This document shows, piece after piece, positions 11,616-23,629 of a DNA stretch of 64,000 nt. Under the pieces are notes generated by a model that did no database searches, had not been told where the DNA came from, and saw only the letters and a list, made by a program, of their open reading frames with translations. The translations under genes and the position numbers were made by a program. The DNA is from Vitrella brassicaformis (Eukaryota; Sar; Vitrellaceae), in NCBI GenBank assembly GCA_001179505.1, contig CDMY01000376.1, forward strand, positions 283,267 to 347,266. The letters are read 5' to 3'. Each line of letters opens with the position of its first letter. The first letter of the stretch is position 1.

Positions 11616-12349
11616 AGTGCACACGGCGTGGCTCTCTCCATCGTCTGCCGGCGCGACCAGCTTCCTCGCGACGAGTGAGTCATCGGCGCAGCCCAACTCG
11701 ATGAAATGCGCATGCTCCTTTACGAGAGAGGAGGAGGGAGGTGAGCTTGAACAGGAAAAGAGACACGCACCTGTGTGCATGGTCGGGTGCTGTGTCTCCC
11801 GTGTCACTGTGTGTCAGGTCCGGTGGTTCCTGAGGCTGGTTCACCTGAGGGCCAACACGAGATCGCATACACACCGAAGGAAGGTCAGCACTTACACACG
11901 CAGACATACAGGAGACACACGTAACAGACATGTCTCGTCTTGTGCCGGTTTGGCTCAGCGGCTGTGGCTGCGTCTCTGCCCCGTTTCATGACGCAGCCTG
12001 ATCTTGTCTCGGAGGCCGTGAACTCGGGAGCGAATGTGGGTAATGTCGTCAACACTGTGGGCCAAGTGGCGGCGTGGCCGTTCAATGCTCAGCAACAGGT
12101 ATGCTACAGCCAACCTTACTTCTCCGCCAATGAACACGGCATTCACACACATGCACACTTATGTGTCTGGGCAGGTGTTCGTGCCGCCGCCTTACGCTCA
12201 GCCGCCCTACGCTCAGCCGCCCTTCATCCAAACACAGGTGACGAACAACTTGTCTATGAATATCGACTGAGGAGACATCCATGCGTGTGTGTGTGTGTGG
12301 CCAGACGTCGTTTCTGGCGAAGAAGGTTCAAGGCGAGGAGGGCAAGTGA
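11616..12349 (+). pseudogene. 5'-truncated copy of the secreted-protein gene (left arm of inverted duplication)
   Basis: This copy mirrors the gene at 13660-12672. Exons are 11616-11740, 11818-11883, 11959-12098, 12175-12237 and 12305-12349, the last ending SFLAKKVQGEEGK-stop. The duplicated sequence begins abruptly inside exon 1 at 11616, so the signal-peptide segment present in the other copy is missing. Upstream bases supply only an unrelated ATG frame. The visible exon sequences match the other arm with no difference I could find, which points to a recent duplication or an assembly artefact. This copy alone shows the middle of the gene lost in the gap, including the PPYAQPPYAQPPF repeat. 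Confidence 0.6.
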
Positions 12350-12393
12350 TTGAAGCTGATCCACCAAGACGCCACACGCACGCACACAGACTG
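11616..12393. repeat. inverted repeat, left arm
   Basis: Bases 11616-12123 are the reverse complement of 13004-13511 (position pairs sum to 25127). Bases 12318 to about 12393 pair with 12703 down to about 12628 (sum 25021). The outer end is sharp. The inner end decays over about 20 bp with a few mismatches. Confidence 0.9.
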
Positions 12394-12627
12394 ACCAACA
12401 GACACGAACGCAAAGAGACCCTCCATGGCCGAGTGAGTGAGTGAACGCTGTGATGACCCAAAGAACGATGTGATAATGATGAGACTCGCGTAACCCGGAG
12501 CAATGTCTTCTCATGTCGACAAATCGACAACAATCGTTGGCCAGCCCAAAACACCTCAACATGGGTGTGGTTTGTCAGGCTGTCTGTCTGTCAGTCTGTG
12601 TGTTAGTCTGTCAGTCAGTCAGTGAGT
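12394..12627. other. spacer between inverted-repeat arms
   Basis: About 230 bp of unique sequence with CTGT/GTCAGTCA simple repeats. I see no gene. Confidence 0.5.
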
Positions 12628-13511
12628 CAGTCTGTGTGTATGCGTGTGACGTCTTGGTGGATCAGCTTCAATCACTTGCCCTCCTCGCCTTGAACCTTCT
12701 TCGNNNNNNNNNNNNNNNNNNNNNNNNNNNNNNNNNNNNNNNNNNNNNNNNNNNNNNNNNNNNNNNNNNNNNNNNNNNNNNNNNNNNNNNNNNNNNNNNN
12801 NNNNNNNNNNNNNNNNNNNNNNNNNNNNNNNNNNNNNNNNNNNNNNNNNNNNNNNNNNNNNNNNNNNNNNNNNNNNNNNNNNNNNNNNNNNNNNNNNNNN
12901 NNNNNNNNNNNNNNNNNNNNNNNNNNNNNNNNNNNNNNNNNNNNNNNNNNNNNNNNNNNNNNNNNNNNNNNNNNNNNNNNNNNNNNNNNNNNNNNNNNNN
13001 NNNAGAAGTAAGGTTGGCTGTAGCATACCTGTTGCTGAGCATTGAACGGCCACGCCGCCACTTGGCCCACAGTGTTGACGACATTACCCACATTCGCTCC
13101 CGAGTTCACGGCCTCCGAGACAAGATCAGGCTGCGTCATGAAACGGGGCAGAGACGCAGCCACAGCCGCTGAGCCAAACCGGCACAAGACGAGACATGTC
13201 TGTTACGTGTGTCTCCTGTATGTCTGCGTGTGTAAGTGCTGACCTTCCTTCGGTGTGTATGCGATCTCGTGTTGGCCCTCAGGTGAACCAGCCTCAGGAA
13301 CCACCGGACCTGACACACAGTGACACGGGAGACACAGCACCCGACCATGCACACAGGTGCGTGTCTCTTTTCCTGTTCAAGCTCACCTCCCTCCTCCTCT
13401 CTCGTAAAGGAGCATGCGCATTTCATCGAGTTGGGCTGCGCCGATGACTCACTCGTCGCGAGGAAGCTGGTCGCGCCGGCAGACGATGGAGAGAGCCACG
13501 CCGTGTGCACT
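12628..13511. repeat. inverted repeat, right arm (contains the gap)
   Basis: Reverse complement of 11616-12393, interrupted by N at 12704-13003. The pairing before and after the gap implies that only about 194 bases are missing. Confidence 0.9.
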
Positions 13512-13660
13512 CGATCATGGACGGTGATGTGCTCAGGCTTCTTGGCCAGCGTCCCATCGGCCGTGTAGTGCAGCATCGGGTGGAAGGCCTCGCGTGCCGT
13601 GGCCGAGGCAGACCACGAACCGACGCAGAGGGCTACGAGCAGTGTCAGAGCCACGCGCAT
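12672..13660 (-). CDS. small secreted hypothetical protein (complete copy, interrupted by assembly gap)
   Basis: Exon 1 (13387-13660) starts MRVALTLLVALCVGSWSASA, a clear signal peptide. Exons 13244-13309 and 13029-13168 follow in frame. The next exon lies inside the N gap but can be read from the mirrored copy. The final exon ends at 12672. The mature protein is short, lacks an obvious domain and ends in a Pro/Tyr/Gln-rich PPYAQPPYAQPPF segment and a charged tail. It is presumably extracellular or in the secretory system. I do not recognise the family. Confidence 0.55.
12704..13003. other. assembly gap (300 N)
   Basis: Exactly 300 N, the same size as the two other gaps in the window, so a placeholder length. 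The inverted repeat predicts about 194 real bases, corresponding to 12124-12317. Confidence 0.97.
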
Positions 13661-13884
13661 TATGTTGATCAGATTGGTTCGTCCGTGAATCAGTGAGTCA
13701 CTCACTAAGATGAATCAAGCAAAGAGCTCGACAGACAGCTGATTTGTCGATCAACGAAGAGTGCGTGTATCGTATCTACACATACATGCGGCTATACACA
13801 TACATACATTAACACACACGACCCGCTTGCGATCTCCAGTCACGCACGGCTCTGCAGCAGCATGTGCAGAGATTGCGAGCACCA
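13661..13884. other. intergenic region
   Basis: This stretch holds CATA/CACA simple repeats near 13780-13820. It serves as promoter for the secreted-protein gene and 3' flank of the CLU gene. Confidence 0.35.
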
Positions 13885-16800
13885 TCACTGCAGTCTCTGT
13901 CCGTCTCTCATGCTGCGTCTCTCACTCTCTATCTGTCTGTCTGACCATTGGTCTGTCTGAGCCAGGCACGCCGCCTGCTTGTGCTCTGTCGGCCAGAACG
14001 CCCTAGCGAGGTCGAGCAGCACAAAGAAGGCATCTCCCGGCACCACCTCAAACCCGTCCGCCGGCAGCGCAGCAGGAGCAAGTACCTCCCGCAGCAGCCC
14101 ATCAAACCTGCAGCAGGTGATCAGAGGTGCCAGAATGAATGAGGGCTCCGGATGTGTGTAGGTGCTCACCGTGCCGTTGGTTCGAGTCGGAACAAAGGGA
14201 GCCTTCCCTCGGCCCACTTGTCCATCTCCAGTAGCCGGTAGCAGTGCAGCTCGACATCGGTTGCGGGCCTGGTCTCCAGACACGCCAGTGCGGCGAACCG
14301 CAGCACCTGGGGAGTCGGCTGGCCGTTGGCCGCCACACTCTGCGATACTCTCATGGCGGGCATGTGCGATGAACTGTCCCGGTAGAAGGAGGCGAGAGGG
14401 TCGGTTTGTAGAAGGCTGCCGCTTGACTCCCCTGCTAGGCCGGCCACGCTGCAGCGCTGGGTGTATCGCGACACCTGGACGGCAAACTCCTGCAGGAGTG
14501 AAGTAGAGGACAGATTGATGCACTGGACAGGTGGGTGGGTGGGTGGGGGGTGGATGTGCATGCCCACCTTCCTGACGTGTATGGGGAGTGAGAGCATGCG
14601 GAGCTCCACCACGTGCAGCATGACCTTCACTATGCGATCCACCAAAGACCCCTCCATCCCCTCCAACTCGGTCGCCACCACCCGGCTCTCACGATCAATC
14701 GCCACTGCCGTCAGGCAGTCTATCAGGTGCTCAAACAACGATATCGCACGCTGCGTGTAAGCACACACACCAACACAACAATCCAAGGATGCCTCTCTTT
14801 CTGCCTCTCCTCGTTCCCACCAGTCGCATTGCAGCGCCCTTGGCGTCAGTGATCTGCTGCTGGATGGCGGCGGCATAATGCGCTGCGTGGCTCTCGAGGT
14901 CATCTGGGTGGTCGGGAGTAGTGCCATGGGGCGCTGTCACGTTGAGCAGGCTGACGGTGCCCAGCTTCTGCACGGTGGTGGCGACCTTGTAGAGGCAGTT
15001 GAGGTAAGGCGCCGTGTGGCCGGCCATCCGCTCGTACAGCTCCATCGAGGCCTCGACGTGCGTCAGGGCTGCCCTTAGGTGAGACAGCCTGTGCAGGGAA
15101 GGACGACAACACATGTGTGCACCCCCTCACATCACTAGGTCGATCCAAACCCACTCACTCACTCTGTGTATGCGTCGCAGAGCAGGTCGTGGGCAACGGC
15201 CTCTGCCTTAACGTCAGGTGGGTCACGGGCACGACAGCCCTCCACAGCCGCCTCCAGCGGACCTATGGCGTCCCCTGGCTGCCGCAGGTTCATGTACACC
15301 TGCCCCAGACGCGTCATGGCCTGTGTGCTGACGATAGAATGGGCGCCCAACAGGTTCTGCGCGAGTAGGGCTGCGTTGCTGGCGGGGGTGAGGCACTGCT
15401 CGTTCATGCCGTTGTCCGACAGGAGGCGCGTGACCTGAGTTTCGACCTGCAGCTCCTGCACGGTTGCCGAGCCACAGGTGTGCCTGATCACCGCCTTGCT
15501 GGCCTCGTACTCCGAAAGAGCCTCTTCCCACATCCCTGCAACAGAAAAGTACCAACACACAAAACGGCATTCCAGTGCGGCTGTGTGTGTGTCCCCGCAT
15601 GCTGACTTACCCAATTTGGCCAGGGACCGAAACACCATGATCAACGCTTGCGAGGCTGAGGAGCCCCCCTCACAGACAAGAAGGTGGCAGAGAGCCTGAC
15701 GGGCAACCGCATGCGCCTGAAGAAAGGGACAGAAGGAAGGAATGATGGATGATCTGGGCAAGCCGGCTCAACCCCCCCACTTCCATCGGTGTGTGACCTG
15801 TTCGATTTGCCCCATGGCCAGGCATGTGGTGCCCATGTCAGCCAGTGCCGCCCCAAGCCGCGGAAGTGGCGCACACAGCCGCCGCACCACATCCAGCTGC
15901 AGGCTGTTTGCAGTGAAAGCGCTCTGCAGCTCCCCGCCGATCAGCAGCCGCCTCCCGTCGTTGGCTATGAGGGTGCACCGCAGGCTTGTCGGTTGGTACA
16001 GCCGCACGCACGGGTAGAAGCCCGCTAGAACTGGGCAGTGGAGTGGGCCACGCCTGGTCCAGGCGTTGCCTTGCATGTCTCGCCAGACGGCTGCAGAGTG
16101 CGGGAAGAGCTGCTGGGAAGCAGTGATGCTGTCTGGTGACCCTGTGGTGAGATGGAATGGGAGGAGGTCGTCGGCGGTGACGGGCGTCTTGGCGTCGAAA
16201 TGGTGCGAGGGAGCGGTCCTCAGCCTGTCGGTGAAATGGATGCGGCAATGGTATTCTAGCGCCTGCATAAAGGCATGGTGGTCACAACATACAGTGCACC
16301 GAGGAGGGCGGTGCGTTGGTTGGTGTGGCGTACTCGGAAGAGGGCTGGCTTGTAGATCGATTCCCTCTTGATTGCTTCCATCGGCAGGTCAAACCTAATG
16401 GACGAATTGAATCCGTCAGTCAATTAATGAGACTGTCCTGTGTCCTGTCCAGGTTTGTGCATCCGCGGATGCACATACCTACATACCTCTTGCTGGCCTC
16501 CGGCATGATGACGTTTGTCCAGAAGGCCGACGCATGCGAGGAGTTGCCCAGCACAAGATTGAAGGTGTCAATCACCAACCTGAAACACACGTGTGTCACG
16601 TACCAACCATCCCTCCCTCCCTCCCTCCCTGAAGACACTTTCTCTGTAGACATACCTCTGGCAGGTTCGCTCCGACACGCCCTCCCACAGCGGCTGGATG
16701 GCCCCACCGACCGCTCCCCCGTCAACACCATCATCAATAGCGACACCGCCGCCGTCTTGCCGCCCCTCTTTGGCGTGGATCATGCGGCATAACACGCGCT

Positions 16801-19800
16801 TGCAGGTCCTCGCAACGATGTCACGGATGGCCGCGTCCCTCACAGGCGGCAGACATGTGCTCGTGGCGACAGCCCCGAGGCACCTGACGTTGAGCCCGGC
16901 TGAGTGGAGGTTGCTCGTGAGGGAAGCTGGATCCATCAACACAATGTCGAGCCGGTCTGCGGTCTCCACCAAAGTGGGCAGGTGGGTGTCCCGCAGCCAG
17001 TCGGAGGCGTCGAGCAGGGCGTCACGGTGGCTTTGCCGGGCCACGCCGTCCGCATCACGACCCTGCACACATACGCATGCAATGCAGATGAGAAATGCAT
17101 TGTCTGCTTCTTATTGATCGTCGCCCACCGTGTACGAGGACTCCCGGAGTGTGCACGGCAGCTGCATGTCGGGCAGCCTTTTGAGCAGCTCCACACGCAG
17201 CCGGCGATTCTGACACCAACACCAATGCACAAACTCGAGCACGTCATCGAGCGTTGAGTGCGAACCAATCCGCGTCACACATGCGTACCGGCCGCGCAAT
17301 CGACTGTTTCTCGACAATGTGAGGCGGCAGCAGCTCCCCTGGCCAGCGGACGAAAGACCGCTGGTCGGCCTCACCGTGGAATATGGAGAGGGTCGGTGTA
17401 CTGCTCGGGAGGTCAGACGCGTCCAGGGGAAGAGGCAGCCCCTGCAACGTAGCACACAGACCAAGTTGCCTACGGTCTGTTCTCTGTCGCGTAAGTGCCG
17501 TTCCAGCCTCCCACTCACCCAGCCACCTACCCGCAGTTTGAGGTGTTTGCTGATGCAGGTGAGCTGTCGCACCAGCTCTGGGTTGGTGGCCTCAAACTCC
17601 TGCAGCATCACCGGCACCGTCAGACGCCTCAATGACGACAACGACGATGCACCACCAACGCCGCGCCGCCTGCCGTCAGACTTGGCTGCTTCCATCCGGC
17701 CGATGATGCGTCGGGGAGGGGGGTCGAGGTGCACCAGCGGCTCGACATAGAAGCAGAAGCCCATGTAGTGCACCAGGGCGGCACACGGGAAGGCAAAGCG
17801 AGATGTTGACCCGAGCTCGAGGACGCAGTCGGCGAGGGCCTGCATGCCCTTGGCGTCGTGCTGGTAGGTGCGCATGGCAGCCTCCACACCCACACCCCTC
17901 GAATCGTCCCCCAGTATCAATGCCAGCACCATCCCATCAGCAACGAAACACCGATCTGACACACACACACGCACACACCGACGCAGACAGAGGGAGAGAG
18001 AAAAGGGAGCATCCACGCATTCTGTTCTGTCACGTATGAGTGCAGCCCCGCTCACCCTGTGTGTATCTGGGCCTGTAGTAAGCCCATATGTCGGGGTCAG
18101 TGCGTGGCGGCGGCAGCAGCTCCAGAAAGCCGTAGTGGAAGGGGGGAGGCGGGCGGCTGTCTGGCGGGTGGAAGAGGTGATGCAGAATGGTCGCCGCAGC
18201 CGCACGAGCCGCACATGCAAACTTGCCCATCTCACTACACCCATCCCATCAACACATCACACACACACAATACACCCAATCAACTAAGGGATGCTCGTAT
18301 GTGCTCCTTCTGTTGCCTACCTGATCAGCTCCATTTCGGCATCGATCAGCGTATTGAGCGCCTCAACGTCGGCACCCTCAGCACCCAGCCGCGCGGCCCC
18401 CCTCTCCTTAGAGTGTTGACACACCCGTCTAAAGGCATACTGGATGCGGTCATACCAATTAGGTGCCGTCACAATTCCCCTCGTCAGGCCCACAGCGCTC
18501 TCCTCGTCAGGCCGCTGCAGCTGCGAATACAGAGGGTGCCCATCCGGCACCTCCCAGCTGCCTGGCGGCGACATGGCGTCCTCGGGGCTGGGCGGCAATT
18601 CCACTGACTGCACATCCACACCTGGTGATGGCGATGAGGGCTCACTTCGCTCAGCGGCCGGCCGATGCTCGAGAGACGGCATGGCAGCTGCTGCTGGTGC
18701 GAGGGATGGAGTGGGGCTCTCATCAGCACCCACACCGACGTCAGCATCAACGTCAGCCAGGTGTGGCGCGTCAGTGTCATCTGGCCGCGATGACGTGTCA
18801 TCATGGCGCTGGGTGGACTCCTCAATGACGGGAGTCAGGTCGCCAGGAAAGCTCACAGGGGCGGGGGGCGGAGTACGTGGAGGGGGAGGCTGGCCGTGTA
18901 CTCCCACATCTCTCTTGACCAGCCGGCCTATCGGCAGCTGCTCGTGGTCCCGCTCCAGTGCGCCTGGGAAGCGCCGCGACGGTGGGCCATCGTCAGGGCG
19001 CCTCACGAACAGTGGCGTGGGGGATGGATGCTCCAGCCTCTCCAAGACAGCCGCCCTTTTTGGCTGCGATGGCGTGACGATCTGCCGAATCGAGCCAGCA
19101 GCAACACGAGTGAAGGGCAGTGTCTCGGGAGGAGGGGCTCTGCGGATTGACAATGCCGGCTCCTCAGTGGAAGGCCAGGCCGTCCTGTGAGGCGCTGCTG
19201 CTGGTGCTGGTGGCGGTGGTGGTAATGCCGTGGGTGTGTCCAGCTGCTGTCGCCCCTCCGACTCATCGCGTGGCGTCTCGTGGGTGCTGGAAGGGTTGGG
19301 CGGCAGCTTCAGGGCCATCAGATAGTCAGCGGCAAACCCATCGTCAGGCCTCGACGCATCCGATGCTCCGGCATAGTCCTCTGTCGGCTCGTCGTCGCCA
19401 CTCTCGCTCTCGCTGTGGTCATCATCGCTCACTGATGGCTCAAAGACGCTCTCGGCACCACCGCCATTGTCCTTCTCGACAGCAACCCCGTTGTGGATGG
19501 CTGTGTAAGGCGTGTGCCGTTCTGTGCCTTCGTCTCCGCTCTCCCTGCCGCTGCCACTTTCGCTCACAGACGGTGGGTCGATAGCGATGGCGTTGGTCTC
19601 CGGAGCATCATTCGGCTCATTCTCTGCTGGCTGCCCGACAGGCTCGCTGGGAGGGGGTGGGGGAGGGGGAGGGGGAGGGGGTGAGTCTGCGGGAGGGTTG
19701 GGTGGCGGCTGCGCCGAGTCCTTGACGGCCGTGCCGACGGATGGCGTGTCATCGATGGGCAGCCTGCAGGACGGCAGGGGTAGAGAAGGACAAACCCATG

Positions 19801-22063
19801 TTCGGACACTGTGTGTGGAGACATTGTGTATGTGTCTAGGCACCACCGCATGCAGCTCACCCGAGTGACTTCCTCCTGAGCATTTCCTTGAGATGTCCCA
19901 TCGCCCGCTGCACGAACGGATGCACACCCACAATGCCACCCTGACACACGGACAGACCACACCACACAACACAACACCACACAACACAACACCACACCAC
20001 ACAGCACTCATCAATGACTATGCATTGCATTGCATTGCTTCACCCATTCCTCCTCACTAAGTAAGAGAACTCACCCCAGGAATAAACGGGACATCGAAGT
20101 TCTGCCATTTGGGCAGCTCCACGGACGGGATGGGCTCGCTCGTCTTAGCGGGCGGCCCCTTGATGCCCAGGCGGTAGTCGTCATCCGGACACCGAATGTC
20201 ACGCACACAGTCGAACCACATCATCGGCCTCCCACGCTGGTCAGGCACCTCAGGGTCCGCCTTCCGCCTCTCCACCCGCCGGTCGCTCACGCTCGCCATC
20301 CTGTACGGGCTGCTCTGGTTGCTCGTCGACACAGATGTCTTGGGGCAGCGCGGGGACACCAACCGCAGTGGCGTGGGACGGTTGGCCGGCGTGCCCCTGC
20401 TCTGTGCTGTGACGGATCTGCGCTTCTCGGGCGACCTGGTGGTGGTGTCCGTGGGAGGGGGCGGGGGCGGGGGCGGTGGTGGGAGGGAGGGGAGGGGCGG
20501 GTCTGTTGGTTGGGCTGGTGGTGCGGGTGGTGATGTGTCGCCAGGTGATGACTCCTCGGTGCTGGCAGACGAAGAACGCCGGAAGAGGGTGGAGAGCGTG
20601 AAGGACCTGCTGCGCCGCAGCTTGCCCGGCTGCTGGTGGTCATCTCCTTCAGCAACCTCCTCAGCAGCACTCTCCGCAACTGAAATGACCACCAACACAC
20701 AAAGGGACAGGGCACACATGTGTGTCCGCTCTGTCCGGTGTGGCTCGCGCACCCGTGTCTAGCCGGGGGCGAAACCCCGACATGCGCCTGCGGGTGGTCT
20801 TGGCCGCTCCGCCCTCGTCGCTCTCCGCAGCGGCATATGGCTTCAGCGGGAGGTGGCCGTGCTGCTGCAGGTAGTCCACAAAGTCATCAAAGCTCAAGAC
20901 GACAGGTGGGGCATCCACTGCCGCACCACTGCCACGGCGCCTCCCTCCGCCACGCAATGCCTTCGATATGACGGCATCGAGCCCGCACAGCCGCGACGAG
21001 TGATGCTGGTGCTGCTGCTGCTGGTGGTCACGGGGGCTGTGGCGGGGCGGGGTCTTGCGTCTGACGTTGCGATATCTCGCGCATTCCCTCTGGTAGCGGT
21101 ACCACATCGTCCGGAGGTCGGACGCATCCAGCCCCTTGCTCTCGAGCATGGCGTACGCCTCCTGCCGCTTCCGCCTGGCAGCGCGCTCCTGCACGCCCCA
21201 CGGCTCCCGCCGACCCATCATGGCCAAGATGGTGTGGGGAATCCGACACCGCACCTTGGACGTGAGCAGGGGGACCGACGGCGGCGGGCCGTCTGCATCA
21301 GGTTCCTCGAAGGACACCCGACAGCCGTTCTGCTCGGTCCAGTCGTATGGCGGGTCGCGGTCGTCTTCCAGGTTGAATGGCTGGGTGAAGGTCAGTGGGG
21401 CGAGGCAGCGGTGAGCGCGCTGATGCACCACCTGCTTCAGGATGGCGTCGCGCCAGGACTCGGCTGCGTCGGCCGAGAAGAAGCAGACCGTCAGACACCT
21501 CATCGGCTGACCAGCGCCCAACACATAGGACACCTGACAGCAAGGACATCCATCGATGCGACGGACGATGAATTGCATTCCTCGTGTTGCAGGCATTCAT
21601 TCTCTCTGATTCACCTTGAGCCATTTGTCCTCGCTCTCTCTGCTGTGCACCCACTCCACATCTTCACACTCAGACAGACAGACAGACAGGCAGCAGATGA
21701 GATATGACGTCAGTCAGTACTGATTGATTCACTCGATGGCAGTGCATATTCCGCACCTCGTATCTGCGTGTATGTAATGCGCACATCCTCTCGGCCCTCC
21801 AGGCGCGTGGTGCTGCCCGCGGCGCCGCGTTTGTTCTCTACCAGGCTGCGTGAAGGGCAGTGGAAGAAGAAACGCAGCGAGCCCTCCAGACCCATCCATC
21901 GCTCCTTCCATAGCCACCTGACGCAGACAGACACACAGGCACACAGCAGCAGGGAAGGGACCACTCATATTTGGTTGAAACATGGGGACCACGGCATTGA
22001 TTCTTACCCGCTGATGAGGACCCACACTTTTTCGCTTCCTGAAGCCAAATCATAGGTCTCCAT
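13885..22063 (-). CDS. CLU/TIF31-family protein with N-terminal PH-like domain and C-terminal TPR-like region
   Basis: Twenty-one exons, from 22008-22063 (ATG 22063) to 13885-14107, join in frame to 2169 aa. Exons 1-4 encode a PH-like fold: VWVLISGWLWKERWMGL at the start and FFSADAAESWRDAILKQV as the closing helix. Exons 5-7 (20679 down to 18321) are a disordered Pro/Ser/Asp/Glu region of about 700 residues with polyproline. From 18234 the clustered-mitochondria core appears: MVLALILGDDSRGVG, FPCAALVHYMGFCFYVEPL, and NLHSAGLNVRCLGAVA...RDIVARTCKRVL (exon 16656-17062), the hallmark of the eIF3p135/CLU region. ALEYHCRIHF and TPR-like helices (15716 down to 14821) follow. CLU proteins bind mRNAs of nuclear mitochondrial proteins in the cytosol and affect mitochondrial distribution. 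The usual CLU N-terminal domains were not seen. The PH domain is my structural inference. Confidence 0.72.
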
Positions 22064-22447
22064 CAGGCTCAGTCAGTGTTTGATGTCCCTAGGGGGTTGG
22101 AGCTAATGTGGAGGGCCGTCGCGGCGCCTTCTCAAGAGCTCGCAAACCCCCAGTCTCGCATGCATGCGGGCGCCCACTTGGCGACGAGGAATGTGAAAGA
22201 CCTTGCAAAGAGCTTTCCAAAGCTGCTGCGAAAACTGGTTGCCGTCTGTGCTCTTACGTTGGCTGACTGAGGACTCTGAATCCGCTGGAGAGCGTGGATC
22301 TGCCCGTCCTGGACAAGCTCTCTTTGCAATGAGTCGGTTCGCTCCATCCACCGACGGCAACAGCGATGCATCATCCACACGAGCACTCTGGTGAGCGGCG
22401 CACATTGTAAAGGCAAGGCGCCTACATCTTTCTCGTTCAGGGTGTCA
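22064..22447. promoter_or_regulatory. divergent promoter region (CLU / UPF0193-like)
   Basis: 384 bp between opposed ATGs. It contains AGCTCGC at 22137-22143, 74 bp upstream of the CLU ATG. A weak 3' splice-like sequence just before 22448 leaves open a 5' leader intron for the plus gene. Confidence 0.4.
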
Positions 22448-23629
22448 ATGCAGGGCACGGCTGCCGGCCGGGCGCTCTACGCCCTCTACGGCGCCACAGA
22501 GAAGCCCAATATCGACTACCCCGTCCTCAAGAAGAACACACAAGACGTTACTCTCAAGCTACACCCTCCACCGAACAAGCCCATCAAGCCCTGCCCGCAG
22601 CGGACATCCATTTCGGTGCCCAAGGTCGGCCGCGGCGGGCGCGCGCGCGACGATGGTGACGAAGATGAGATGTGGCCGGGCCTCGTCAGGCCGGCCAAGA
22701 AGACACTTGCAGACATCATGAAGGAGACCAAGGGCTACAAGATGTACGAGAAGGCTGGTTACGTCACACACGGGCCGGTCGTCAGCAGAGACGACCTCAA
22801 GGACGAGGTGGCCAGGAGGTTCCAATTTCAGAGGTGTCAGGTCTTGCCGCAGAAGGCCACGCTGCCACAGGCACCCGACTGTGTGCCCCGACCCAAGACA
22901 CTGAGGGAGATACAGCAGGAGCAGATAGTCGAGGCTGGCGTGCCCAAAGCCACTAGCCTGACGGAAGAAGAGGAGCAGCTGTTCGAACAGCTGGTGGATG
23001 AGATACATGAGAGGCACTTGGCTCTGCAAGAGGTGGCCCAGCGGAATATCGACATTCAAGAGCATCTCCGGCAGCTCCACGGCCCACCAAAAGACGCCAC
23101 CAAAGCGGCGCACAAGACCCGCGGTGCTCATGGGGCCGCGCTGGCGGCCAAAAGGCGGAATCTGTCCTCTTCTATCTTCCATACCGACGCCAGCCTGGTG
23201 GCAGCACAGAACAAGCTCTGCTCAACCACAACCACCATTGACACACATGAAGGCCCCACTGTAGCACACGATGAGACTTCAGAGAAGGGCGAGGACATCA
23301 AGACGGAGACGGCTGCTCAAATGAGCGCAGAAGAAAGCCACCACGACATCCGTCCTCTTGACCTTAGTGCCGCTCTAGCCAGTGAGACACCACCGGCTGC
23401 GGCAGCCACAGGAAGACATTTCCCGCCAGCAGCCTTCACACACAAGGGTCGAGCGGCTTTGACGAGGTCTTTGCTGGAGGAGACACGGCTCAAGAATGAG
23501 CTGCAGCAGCGGATCAAGGACCTCGAGAGGTTTGTCAGGATAACTGACGACGATACTGACAGCCATTGTGATGATGTCGGTGTTGGTGCGGGTGGGGCAG
23601 GGGAACAGAGAGAAAGGGAAAGTGGTTGA
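22448..23629 (+). CDS. single-exon protein, weakly similar to UPF0193 (EVG1/C22orf23) family
   Basis: A continuous frame encodes 393 aa from ATG 22448; an upstream in-frame ATG at 22391 would add 19 residues. The region KKTLADIMKETKGYKMYEKAGY, then RPKTLREIQQEQIVEAGVP, then EEEEQLFEQLVDEIHERHLALQEV resembles the UPF0193 pattern, in which a conserved Glu-Ile-x-Glu-Arg helix closes the domain. This assignment is tentative. The C-terminal half is low-complexity and ends in a short coiled coil. UPF0193 genes are found mainly in ciliated organisms, which would fit CCDC40 nearby. It is one of only two complete genes here without an intron. Confidence 0.5.
   Translation: MQGTAAGRALYALYGATEKPNIDYPVLKKNTQDVTLKLHPPPNKPIKPCPQRTSISVPKVGRGGRARDDGDEDEMWPGLVRPAKKTLADIMKETKGYKMYEKAGYVTHGPVVSRDDLKDEVARRFQFQRCQVLPQKATLPQAPDCVPRPKTLREIQQEQIVEAGVPKATSLTEEEEQLFEQLVDEIHERHLALQEVAQRNIDIQEHLRQLHGPPKDATKAAHKTRGAHGAALAAKRRNLSSSIFHTDASLVAAQNKLCSTTTTIDTHEGPTVAHDETSEKGEDIKTETAAQMSAEESHHDIRPLDLSAALASETPPAAAATGRHFPPAAFTHKGRAALTRSLLEETRLKNELQQRIKDLERFVRITDDDTDSHCDDVGVGAGGAGEQRERESG

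Noticed and set aside
20196-20762. Long plus-strand ORFs rich in Gly, Ser and Val across 18.4-20.8 kb
   Set aside because: They are antisense shadows of the proline/serine-rich CLU linker exons, whose frame and splice phases are consistent on the minus strand.
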